A DNA stretch of 62,614 nucleotides from CALDCK01 sp050618055 (lineage in GTDB: Bacteria; Myxococcota_A; UBA9160; SMWR01), in NCBI GenBank assembly GCA_050618055.1, contig JBNLVK010000057.1, positions 1 through 62,614 of the forward strand, given 5' to 3'. Position numbers and translations under genes: made by a program. The notes below the pieces were generated by a model, which ran no database searches, was not told where the DNA came from, and saw only the letters and a program-made list of their open reading frames with translations. Numbering within the stretch: the first letter of the stretch is position 1; the number at the start of each line of letters is the position of its first letter. Positions 33,421 through 41,414 of this stretch are shown piece by piece.

Positions 33421-34683
33421 ATGCCCCCCACCCTGGCAGAGACCCACCCCTTCGACCCGGCCGTCCTCGAGAGCCCCTGGGACTACTACCGGCAGCTGCG
33501 CGCCGAGGCGCCGGTCTTCCGCGACCCGCACACCGGCATCTTCCACGTCGCCAGCTACGACCTCGTGCTCGAGGTGGTGAAGAACCACGCGGTCTTCAGC
33601 AACCGCTTCGCGCCGGCCATGGGCGGCCAGGCGCTGTCCGACGCGGCGAACAGCCTGGGCGACGAGGAGCTGGCGAGCCTGGCGGAGCGCGCCTATCCGG
33701 GCGTCGACACCATGCTCACCGCCGACCCGCCGGAGCACAAGCGCTTCCGCGGCCTGGTGAACAAGGCGTTCACGCCGCGGCGCGTGAACGCGCTCGAGCC
33801 GGGCATCGAGAAGCTGGCCCACGAGCTGGTGGACGCCTTCGCGCCGAAGGGCGAGTGCGAGATCCTCTCCGAGTTCGCCGTGCTGCTGCCGCTCACCGTC
33901 ATCGCCGACCAGCTGGGCGTGCCGCGCACCGACCTGGCCCAGTTCAAGCGCTGGACCGACGGCTTCACGGCGCAGCTCTCGGGCATGGCCGACGCCGAGG
34001 GCCACGTCGAGGCGATCAAGCGCATCCTCGAGTTCCAGCAGTACTTCGCCGCGCGCCTCGAGGAGGTCCGCGAGGCGCCGCGCGACGACATCATCTCCGA
34101 CCTGGTACGCGCCCGCCTGGACGACGAGCGCCCCCTCGACGTGGCCGAGTGCCTGTCGATCCTCCAGCAGCTGCTGGTGGCGGGCAACGAGACCACCGCC
34201 GCCTCCATCGCCGAGGGCCTGCTGCTGCTCGTCGAGAACCCGGAGCAGCTGGCGAAGGTGAAGGCCGACCCGGGGCTCGTGCCGAACCTGGTGGAGGAGG
34301 TGCTGCGCCTCACCACGCCCACGGCCAACATGTGGCGCAAGACGAAGGAAGACACCGAGCTGGCCGGCGTCGCGATCCCGAAGGACTCGATGGTGCTGGT
34401 GCGCTACGCGTCGGCGAACCGGGACGAGAGCGTCTTCCCCGACGCCGACCGCTTCGACGTCGAGCGCGCCAACGCCTCGGAGCATCTGGCCTTCGGCCAC
34501 GGCATCCACTTCTGCATCGGCGCCATGCTGGCGCGCAAGGAGATGAACGTGGCCTTCCGCGTGCTGCTCGAGCGGCTTTCCGGCCTGCGCCTGGCGCCCG
34601 GTCACGAGCCGCCGCGCCACAAGCCGAGCGTGCTGCTGCGCGGACTGGACGCGCTGCACGTCGCATTCGAGGTGAAGCCATGA
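33421..34683 (+). CDS. Cytochrome P450, ThuA-linked
   Basis: A 420-residue soluble P450. I-helix motif AGNETT is at about 253-258, the K-helix reads VEEVLR, ASANRDESVFPDADRFDVER is the typical PERF-like region, and FGHGIHFCIG places the heme Cys at about 364. HKRFRGLVNKAFTPRR is the C-helix. It differs in most positions from the P450 at 16959, so this is not a recent duplication. Leaderless promoter upstream. Its stop overlaps the ThuA gene start as ATGA. Redox partner genes are not in the window. Confidence 0.93.
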   Translation: MPPTLAETHPFDPAVLESPWDYYRQLRAEAPVFRDPHTGIFHVASYDLVLEVVKNHAVFSNRFAPAMGGQALSDAANSLGDEELASLAERAYPGVDTMLTADPPEHKRFRGLVNKAFTPRRVNALEPGIEKLAHELVDAFAPKGECEILSEFAVLLPLTVIADQLGVPRTDLAQFKRWTDGFTAQLSGMADAEGHVEAIKRILEFQQYFAARLEEVREAPRDDIISDLVRARLDDERPLDVAECLSILQQLLVAGNETTAASIAEGLLLLVENPEQLAKVKADPGLVPNLVEEVLRLTTPTANMWRKTKEDTELAGVAIPKDSMVLVRYASANRDESVFPDADRFDVERANASEHLAFGHGIHFCIGAMLARKEMNVAFRVLLERLSGLRLAPGHEPPRHKPSVLLRGLDALHVAFEVKP

Positions 34684-35426
34684 GCGGACCGATCCACGCC
34701 TACCTGGTCGCGGGGGGCCGGTACCACGACATCGACTTCGCGCGGGCCGAGATCCTGAAGCTACTGGCCGAGGATCCGGACATCCGCACGCGGGTGGCCG
34801 AGGACTACGCGGACACCGACGCCATCGCCGCCGCCGACTGCCTCGTCACCTACACCTGCGACGTGCCCGGATCGCCGGAGCAGCAGAAGGCGCTGGCCGA
34901 GTACGTGGCCGGCGGCGGCCGCTGGTTCGCCCTGCACGGCACCAACTCGGTGCTCGACATGCTCGCCGAAGGCGTGGGTGCGCCGCGCGATCACGCCGTG
35001 CTGATGCAGACCCTGGGCAGCCAGTTCCTGGCCCACCCGCCGATCGGTCCCTTCCAGGTGACCAACGCCGCGCCGGACCACCCGCTGGTGGCCGGCATCG
35101 ACGACTTCGAGGTCACCGACGAGCTCTACCTGTGCGAGTACCACGGCGAGCTCCAGCCGCTGCTCACGACCCGCTTCACCGGCACCGCGCCGGGCTTCAT
35201 CGAGGGCGAGTTCCCCGACGACGCGCCGCGGCTGGTGATGTACCTGCACCCGGTGGGCAAGGGGGAGGTGCTCTACCTGACCCTCGGCCACTGCCGCAGC
35301 AAGTACGACATGCGCCCGATCATGGACGAGTACCCGGCGACCGAACGCGGCGCCTGGGAGAGCCCGGTCTTCCACGACCTGCTGCGCCGCGGCCTGCGCT
35401 GGGCGGCGCGCAAGGACGCGTCCTAG
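34680..35426 (+). CDS. ThuA-like (glutamine amidotransferase-fold) protein
   Basis: A 248-residue ThuA-domain protein of the class I glutamine-amidotransferase-like fold. LVAGGRYHDIDFAR at the N-terminus, LAEYVAGGGRWFALHGTNS, FQVTNAAPDHPLVAGI and PRLVMYLHPVGKGEVLYLTLGH are family blocks. ThuA proteins are linked to carbohydrate or trehalose use, but the activity is not established, and the nucleophile Cys of true amidotransferases is absent here. Coupled to the P450 gene by ATGA. Ends immediately next to the convergent lysA stop with no gap. Confidence 0.8.
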   Translation: MSGPIHAYLVAGGRYHDIDFARAEILKLLAEDPDIRTRVAEDYADTDAIAAADCLVTYTCDVPGSPEQQKALAEYVAGGGRWFALHGTNSVLDMLAEGVGAPRDHAVLMQTLGSQFLAHPPIGPFQVTNAAPDHPLVAGIDDFEVTDELYLCEYHGELQPLLTTRFTGTAPGFIEGEFPDDAPRLVMYLHPVGKGEVLYLTLGHCRSKYDMRPIMDEYPATERGAWESPVFHDLLRRGLRWAARKDAS

Positions 35427-36662
35427 TCAGACCTCTTCCAGCGCCAGCAGCTCGTCGACGGTCTGGCGCCGGCGGATGAGCCGCGTCTCGCCGCCGTCGC
35501 GGAGCAGCTCCGGCGCGTAGGTGCGCGTGTTGTAGTTGCTGGCCATCGAGGCGGCATAGGCGCCGGCGTCGTGGATCACCACGAAGTCGCCGACCTCGGC
35601 CGCGGGCAGGTCGCGCGGCACCACGACGCCGCCCTCTTCCTGGGTGAAGACGTCCCCCGACTCGCAGAGCGGGCCGCCCACCACGGTGGGCTCCAGCGCG
35701 CCGCCGGCCGGGCGGCCGTCGCGCTTCACCACCGACAGCTCGTGGAAGCTCCCGTACATGACCGGCCGCGCCAGGTCGTTGAAGCCGGCGTCGACCAGCA
35801 GGAAGCGGTTCGGGCCCATGCGCTTCACGGCGCGCACCTGCGCCACCAGCACGCCGGCCTCGCCCACCAGGTAGCGGCCCGGCTCGATCTCCAGGCTCAC
35901 CGGGTGGCCCACGATCTTCGCCACCTGGCCGCGCGCCGCGTCCCACAGGCGGTGCAGGGCCTGCGTGTCGAACGACGCGTCGTCCTCCCGGTAGGGAATG
36001 GGCAGGCCGCCGCCGCCGGAGATGGCCTTCACGTCGACGCCCAGCGCGTGGACCTGCGCGACCATCGCCTCGCACACCTCCTTCAGGTGCTCGAAGTCGG
36101 TGCCCGAGCCGATGTGCATGTGCAGGCCGACCAGGTCGAGGCGGTACTTCTCGACGTGGCGCAGCGCCTCGTCGAGATACGCGTGCCAGATGCCGTGCTT
36201 GCTCCACTCGCCGCCGGTGTTGGTCTTGCGGCTGTGGCCGTGGCCGAAGCCCGGGTTCACCCGGATCCACACCCGGTGGCCTTCGTGGCGGCGCCCCACC
36301 TGCTCGAGCATCTGGGGCGAGCCCGCGTTCACCGGCAGGTCCAGCTCGAGCACGCGCGCGAGGGTCGCCTCGTCCATCACGTCGGCGGTGTAGACCAGGC
36401 CGGCCGGCTCGCCGGCGCCGTCGTAGCCGGCGCGCACCGCCCGCTCGATCTCGCCCAGCGAGACCGCGTCCACCAGGCAGCCGGCCTCGCGCAGCACGCG
36501 CAGCACGTGCACGTTCGAGCAGGCCTTCTGGGCGTAGCGGACGACGTCGAAGGCGGACAGGGACGCCACGCGCTCGCGCATGACGTCCGCGTCGTAGAGG
36601 TAGTAGGGGGTGCCGTGCTCGCCGGCGAGGCGGGTCACCAGCGCCGGATCGACCGCCTTCAT
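35427..36662 (-). CDS. lysA: Diaminopimelate decarboxylase
   Basis: A 411-residue PLP enzyme of the alanine-racemase-barrel fold that makes L-lysine from meso-diaminopimelate. The Schiff-base Lys46 lies in RYAQKACSN; HMHIGSGT carries the PLP-stacking His; EPGRYLVGEAG and GPLCESGD contribute the phosphate and substrate sites (Cys from the partner subunit). The YAQKACSN form differs from the usual YA.KAN and marks a subfamily; related PLP decarboxylases of other amino acids cannot be fully excluded. AGGAG sits 5 nt before ATG. No other lysine genes adjacent. Confidence 0.88.
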   Translation of the reverse strand: MKAVDPALVTRLAGEHGTPYYLYDADVMRERVASLSAFDVVRYAQKACSNVHVLRVLREAGCLVDAVSLGEIERAVRAGYDGAGEPAGLVYTADVMDEATLARVLELDLPVNAGSPQMLEQVGRRHEGHRVWIRVNPGFGHGHSRKTNTGGEWSKHGIWHAYLDEALRHVEKYRLDLVGLHMHIGSGTDFEHLKEVCEAMVAQVHALGVDVKAISGGGGLPIPYREDDASFDTQALHRLWDAARGQVAKIVGHPVSLEIEPGRYLVGEAGVLVAQVRAVKRMGPNRFLLVDAGFNDLARPVMYGSFHELSVVKRDGRPAGGALEPTVVGGPLCESGDVFTQEEGGVVVPRDLPAAEVGDFVVIHDAGAYAASMASNYNTRTYAPELLRDGGETRLIRRRQTVDELLALEEV

Positions 36663-36688
36663 GGGGGCTCCTGTACAGCGAAGGGGAC

Positions 36689-36730
36689 AGTCTAGGCGAG
36701 GAGGCTCCCGGGCCACAGAGGGTGTAACCT
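36689..36730. promoter_or_regulatory. Divergent -10 elements of lysA and the acyl-CoA carboxylase gene
   Basis: TAGACT on the minus strand (36694-36689) stands 26 nt upstream of the lysA ATG and leaves room for its Shine-Dalgarno. TAACCT (36725-36730) lies 10 nt before the carboxylase ATG, giving a leader of only a few bases. A CTGTACAG palindrome at 36671-36678 lies in the lysA leader. Confidence 0.4.
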
Positions 36731-36740
36731 GCTGCGCGCC

Positions 36741-39700
36741 ATGCCGCTCCCCGCCTCCCTGCTCGTCGCGAACCGCGGCGAGATCGCCGTTCGCGTGATC
36801 CGCGGCGCCGCCGAGCTCGGCGTGCGCACGGTCGCGGTCCACTCGGAGGACGAGGCTCACGCCCTCCACGTGCAGCTCGCCGACGGGGCGCGGTCGCTTC
36901 AGGGCGAAGGGGCGAAGCCCTACCTGGACGCGGACCAGATCGTCGCCGCCGCCCGGGAGGCGGGCTGCGAGGCGGTCCACCCGGGCTACGGCTTCCTCAG
37001 CGAGAGCGCCGACCTGGCGCGGCGCTGCGAGCGGGCCGGACTGGTGTTCGTGGGGCCGCGCCCCGAGACCCTCGAGCTGTTCGGCGACAAGGCGGCGGCC
37101 CGCGGCCTGGCCGACCGCTGCGGCGTCCCGGTGCTCCCCGGCACCTCCGGTCCCACCAGCCTGGCCGACGCCCAGGCCTTCCTCGCCGGCCTGCCGCAGG
37201 GCTCGTCGCTGATGGTGAAGGCGCTGGCCGGCGGCGGGGGACGCGGCGTCCACCCGGTGCACGACGCCGGCGACCTGCCCGCTGCCTGGGAGCGCTGCGC
37301 CCGCGAGGCCCAGGCCTCCTTCGGCGACGCCTCCCTCTACGTCGAGCAGTGGCTCCCCCACGCGCGTCACGTCGAGGTGCAGATCGTGGGCGACGGCTCG
37401 GGCGACGCGGTCCACCTGCACGAGCGCGAGTGCAGCCTACAGCGCCGGCACCAGAAGATCGTCGAGATCGCGCCCAGCCCGTGGCTCGACCCGGCCCTGC
37501 GCGAGCGGCTCTTCGAGTGCGCGCTCGCGCTGGCCGGCGAAGCGCGCTACCGCGGCATCGGCACCGTCGAGTTCCTGATCGACGCGGACACCGACGACGG
37601 CAGCTTCGCCTTCATCGAGGCCAACGCGCGGCTCCAGGTGGAGCACACGGTCACCGAGGCGGTGACCGGCGTCGACCTGGTGGCGGTGCAGCTGGAGATC
37701 GCCGGCGGGGCGCGGCTGGCCGATCTGGGCCTCGCCCGCGACGCGGTGCCGGCACCGCGCGGTCACGCCATCCAGCTGCGCATCAACACCGAGAAGCTCC
37801 GCGACGACGGCCTGGCGCTGCCGACGTCGGGAACGCTCACCGCCTTCGAGCCGCCCACCGGCGCCGGCATGCGCACCGACACCGCCGCCCACGTCGGCTA
37901 CCGCACCAGCACCCGCTTCGACTCGCTGCTGGCGAAGCTGGTGGTGCACTCGCCGTCGCCGCGCTTCGGCGACGCGGTCCGGCGCGCCTACCGGGGGCTG
38001 TGCGCCTTCCGCATCGAGGGCATCGAGACCAACCGGGGCGTGCTCCAGAACCTGCTGTGCCACCCGGCCCTGGTGCCCGGCGCGATCCACACCCGCTTCG
38101 TGCAGGAGAACGCGGCGGCGCTGCGCCAGGAGGGCGAGCACCCGCACCTGTACGCCGCCGGCTCCTCGGCGCCCGCCCCCGTCCCCGCCGCGACGCCCAA
38201 TGCGGGCGGCGCCGGCGCGAAGGTCGATCCGAACGATCCGCTGGCCGTGCTCGCCCACGGCAAGAGCGAGGCGGCGGCCCCCGCGGTCGCGCCCGCAGCG
38301 GCTCCGGTGGCGGCGCCCGAGCCCGAGGCGCCGCCGGGCACGGTCGCGGTGCGCTCGCCGCTCCAGGGCACGATCGTGAGCGTGTCGGTCGCACCGGGCG
38401 ACGAGGTCTGGGAGGGCCGGGCCCTGCTGGTGCTCGAGTCGATGAAGATGGAGCACGTGGTGACCGCCGACCGCGGCGGCGTGGTGCGCGCCGTGGGCGT
38501 GTCGCCCGGAGACACGGTCTTCGACGGACACGCGCTGGTGTTCCTGGAGGAGGCCGACGTCGCGGCCCGCGAGACCTCCGGCGAGGCCGAGGTCGACCCG
38601 GACCACGTGCGCCCCGACCTGGCCGAGGCGCTGGAGCGCCACGCCTACGGCCACGACGCCCGGCGCCCCGAGGCGGTGGCCCGCCGGCGCAAGACCGGTC
38701 AGCGCACGGCGCGCGAGAACGTCGAGGACCTGTGCGACCCGGGCAGCTTCGTCGAGTACGGCCCGGTGGTGATCGCGGCCCAGCGCCGCCGCCGCGACCT
38801 CCAGGACCTGATCGAGCGCACGCCGGCCGACGGACTGGTCGCCGGCGTCGGCACCATCAACGGCCACCTCTTCGACGAGGCCCGGGCCCGCGCCATGGTC
38901 CTCTCCTACGACTACACGGTCCTGGCCGGCACCCAGGGCATGCAGAACCACCGCAAGAAGGACCGCATGTTCGAGCTGGCCAGGGCGTCGCGTCTGCCGG
39001 TCGTGTTCTTCACCGAGGGCGGCGGCGGACGGCCCGGCGACACCGACGCCATCGGCATCGGCGGCCTCGACTGCTACGCCTTCCAGTACTGGGGCGAGCT
39101 GTCGGGCCTGGTGCCGCTGGTGGGCATCAACTCGGGGCGCTGCTTCGCCGGCAACGCGGCGCTGCTCGGCTGCTGCGACGTGGTGATCGCCACCAGCAAC
39201 TCGAACATCGGCATGGGCGGCCCGGCCATGATCGAGGGCGGCGGGCTCGGCGTCTTCCGTCCGGAAGAAGTGGGCCCCATGGAGGTGCAGGTTCCCTCCG
39301 GCGTGGTCGACGTGGCGGTGGAGGACGAGGCCGAGGCGGTCGAGGTCGCGAAGAAGTACCTGGCCTACTTCCAGGGTCGCGTCGACGACGGCGACTGCGC
39401 CGACCAGCGCCTGCTGCGCCAGGCCATTCCGGAGAACCGGCTGCGCATCTACGACGTGCGCCGCGTGATCGACCTGCTGGCCGACAGCGGCTCGGTGCTC
39501 GAGCTGCGCCGCGGCTTCGGCCACGGCATGGTGACGGCGCTGGCGCGCGTGGAGGGTCGGCCGCTGGGCATCGTCGCCAACAACCCGACCCACCTGGCCG
39601 GCGCCATCGACAGCGACGGAGCCGACAAGGCCGCCCGCTTCATGCAGCTGTGCGACGCCTTCGACGTGCCCATCCTGTTCCTGTGCGACACGCCGGGCAT

Positions 39701-40163
39701 CATGGTCGGGCCCGAGATCGAGAAGACCGGCCTGGTGCGGCACGCGGCGCGCATGTTCGTGACGGCGGCGAGCCTGACCGTGCCCTTCTTCACCATCGTG
39801 CTGCGCAAGGGCTACGGCCTGGGCGCCCAGGCCATGGCCGGCGGACGCTTCAAGGCCGGCTACTTCACCGTCTCCTGGCCCACCGGCGAGTTCGGCGGCA
39901 TGGGCCTGGAGGGCGCGGTGAAGCTGGGCTTCCGCAACGAGCTGGCCGCCGTCGACGACCCGGAGGAGCGCCGCGCCCTCTACGAGCAGATGGTCGAGCG
40001 CATGTACCAGAACGGCAAGGCGGTGAACACCGCCTCCCACTTCGAGATCGACGACGTGATCGACCCGGCCGAGTCGCGCACCTGGATCCTGCGCGCGCTG
40101 GCCTCCGCCCCGCCCCCCGCCCCCCGCACCGGCAAGAAGCGGCCCTGCATCGACACCTGGTAG
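36741..40163 (+). CDS. Single-chain biotin-dependent acyl-CoA carboxylase (BC-BCCP-CT fusion)
   Basis: An 1140-residue fusion of all three functions of an acetyl/propionyl-type carboxylase. Biotin carboxylase occupies about 1-450 (SLLVANRGEIAVRVIR, VKALAGGGGRGV, FIEANARLQVEHTVTE). An Ala/Pro-rich linker (about 465-520) leads to the biotin carrier domain with ESMKMEH (biotinyl Lys569). The carboxyltransferase occupies about 625-1140 (N-half MGTINGHLFDEARARA-like region, C-half LCDTPGIMVGPEIEK and GAQAMAGGRF). It carboxylates an acyl-CoA with bicarbonate and ATP. Usually these are separate A and B subunits; the one-chain layout is known for long-chain acyl-CoA carboxylases. Substrate length is not determinable here. 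Confidence 0.92.
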   Translation: MPLPASLLVANRGEIAVRVIRGAAELGVRTVAVHSEDEAHALHVQLADGARSLQGEGAKPYLDADQIVAAAREAGCEAVHPGYGFLSESADLARRCERAGLVFVGPRPETLELFGDKAAARGLADRCGVPVLPGTSGPTSLADAQAFLAGLPQGSSLMVKALAGGGGRGVHPVHDAGDLPAAWERCAREAQASFGDASLYVEQWLPHARHVEVQIVGDGSGDAVHLHERECSLQRRHQKIVEIAPSPWLDPALRERLFECALALAGEARYRGIGTVEFLIDADTDDGSFAFIEANARLQVEHTVTEAVTGVDLVAVQLEIAGGARLADLGLARDAVPAPRGHAIQLRINTEKLRDDGLALPTSGTLTAFEPPTGAGMRTDTAAHVGYRTSTRFDSLLAKLVVHSPSPRFGDAVRRAYRGLCAFRIEGIETNRGVLQNLLCHPALVPGAIHTRFVQENAAALRQEGEHPHLYAAGSSAPAPVPAATPNAGGAGAKVDPNDPLAVLAHGKSEAAAPAVAPAAAPVAAPEPEAPPGTVAVRSPLQGTIVSVSVAPGDEVWEGRALLVLESMKMEHVVTADRGGVVRAVGVSPGDTVFDGHALVFLEEADVAARETSGEAEVDPDHVRPDLAEALERHAYGHDARRPEAVARRRKTGQRTARENVEDLCDPGSFVEYGPVVIAAQRRRRDLQDLIERTPADGLVAGVGTINGHLFDEARARAMVLSYDYTVLAGTQGMQNHRKKDRMFELARASRLPVVFFTEGGGGRPGDTDAIGIGGLDCYAFQYWGELSGLVPLVGINSGRCFAGNAALLGCCDVVIATSNSNIGMGGPAMIEGGGLGVFRPEEVGPMEVQVPSGVVDVAVEDEAEAVEVAKKYLAYFQGRVDDGDCADQRLLRQAIPENRLRIYDVRRVIDLLADSGSVLELRRGFGHGMVTALARVEGRPLGIVANNPTHLAGAIDSDGADKAARFMQLCDAFDVPILFLCDTPGIMVGPEIEKTGLVRHAARMFVTAASLTVPFFTIVLRKGYGLGAQAMAGGRFKAGYFTVSWPTGEFGGMGLEGAVKLGFRNELAAVDDPEERRALYEQMVERMYQNGKAVNTASHFEIDDVIDPAESRTWILRALASAPPPAPRTGKKRPCIDTW

Positions 40164-40183
40164 GATCGGTCCCGGGAGGGCCG

Positions 40184-41317
40184 ATGAACCGTCGCGAGTT
40201 CCTGCGCGGGAGCGGCCTGCTGGCGACGCAGGCGGTGGTGGGGTCGTCCCTGTTCACGCTGGGCTGCGACTGGACCTGGTTCGGCGCGCTGGAGCCGCCC
40301 GACGAGAACGGCATCCGCCTGCCGCCCGGCTTCCGCTCGCGGCTGCTGGCGCGCAGCGGAGACGAGGTGGCCGCGACCGGCTTCGTCTGGCCCGGGGCCC
40401 CCGACGGCGGCGCGACGTTCCCCTACGAGGGGGGCTGGATCTACGTCTCGAACTCGGAGCTGCTGTTCGGCGGCGGCGTCGGCGCGCTGCGCTTCTCCGA
40501 GTCGGGCGAGCTGGCGGACGCCTACTCGATCTGCTCGGGGACGCGACGCAACTGCGCCGGCGGCGCCACCCACTGGGGGACGTGGCTCACCTGCGAGGAG
40601 GTCGGCAACGGCTGGGTCTTCGAGTGCGACCCCACCGGCGTCGCGCCGCCGGTGCGCCGGCCGGCGCTCGGCCGCTTCCAGCACGAGGCGGTGGCCGTCG
40701 ACCTGGAGGGTCGCCTGTACCTCACCGAGGACCGCCGTGACGGGCGCTTCTACCGCTTCCTGCCCAACGCGTGGGGACGCCTCGACGCGGGCGTGCTCCA
40801 GGTGGCGGAGCGGTACGACGAGGGACGCGTGCGCTGGCACCCGGTGCCGTTTCCCGCCCCGCCGCCCGGCGTGCCCGCCACCCGTCACCAGGTGCCGGCG
40901 TCCACCGCCTTCAACGGCGGCGAGGGCGTGGTCTACGACCGCGGCCGCGTCTTCTTCACCACCAAGGGCGACGACCGGGTCTGGCGCCTGGACATCGACG
41001 AGCAGCGCATCGAGCCGATCTACGACCGGGCGACCGATCCGCTGGGCGGCGTACTGTCGGGCGTGGACAACGTGACCGTCAGCCCGGCGGGCGACCTGCT
41101 GGTCGCCGAGGACCCGGGCAACCTGGAGATCGTCATGCTGCGCGAGGGACGCGCGCTCCCGCTGCTGCGGGTCGTCGGGCAGACCGGCTCCGAGCTCGCC
41201 GGCCCCGCCTTCGACCCGAGCGGTGAGCGCCTCTACTTCAGCTCCCAGCGCGGCAGCGACGGCCGCGGCCTCACCTACGAGGTGAGCGGACCCTTCGAAC
41301 GGCTCGGCGCCCTCTGA
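40184..41317 (+). CDS. PhoX-like (DUF839) exported lipoprotein
   Basis: A 377-residue protein of the PhoX/DUF839 beta-propeller family. The N-terminus MNRREFLRGSGLL resembles a twin-arginine signal and is followed by LFTLGC, so Tat export with lipid attachment is plausible. Propeller motifs include GGATHWGTWLTCEE, GRFQHEAVAVD, YLTEDRRDGRFYRFLP and VDNVTVSPAGDLLVAEDPG. PhoX members are Ca/Fe-dependent alkaline phosphatases, but this one is much shorter than classical PhoX (about 600 residues) and phosphatase activity is uncertain. GGGAGGG precedes ATG. Starts 20 bp after the carboxylase gene. Confidence 0.75.
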   Translation: MNRREFLRGSGLLATQAVVGSSLFTLGCDWTWFGALEPPDENGIRLPPGFRSRLLARSGDEVAATGFVWPGAPDGGATFPYEGGWIYVSNSELLFGGGVGALRFSESGELADAYSICSGTRRNCAGGATHWGTWLTCEEVGNGWVFECDPTGVAPPVRRPALGRFQHEAVAVDLEGRLYLTEDRRDGRFYRFLPNAWGRLDAGVLQVAERYDEGRVRWHPVPFPAPPPGVPATRHQVPASTAFNGGEGVVYDRGRVFFTTKGDDRVWRLDIDEQRIEPIYDRATDPLGGVLSGVDNVTVSPAGDLLVAEDPGNLEIVMLREGRALPLLRVVGQTGSELAGPAFDPSGERLYFSSQRGSDGRGLTYEVSGPFERLGAL

Positions 41318-41344
41318 CGCCTCCCCTCGGGTGAAGGCCTCCGC

Positions 41345-41374
41345 TTGTGGCGCGCGGCCGGGCGGGTCCAGAAT
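41345..41374 (+). promoter_or_regulatory. Candidate promoter for the penicillin-acylase-family gene
   Basis: TTGTGG (41345-41350) and CAGAAT (41369-41374) are separated by 18 bp, upstream of a GGGAGGAAG Shine-Dalgarno and the ATG at 41415. This is one of the few places in the window with a sigma-70-like pair and a leader. Confidence 0.35.
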
Positions 41375-41414
41375 GGGGCCGCGTCATCCCTGAACGACCC
41401 GGGAGGAAGCCACC

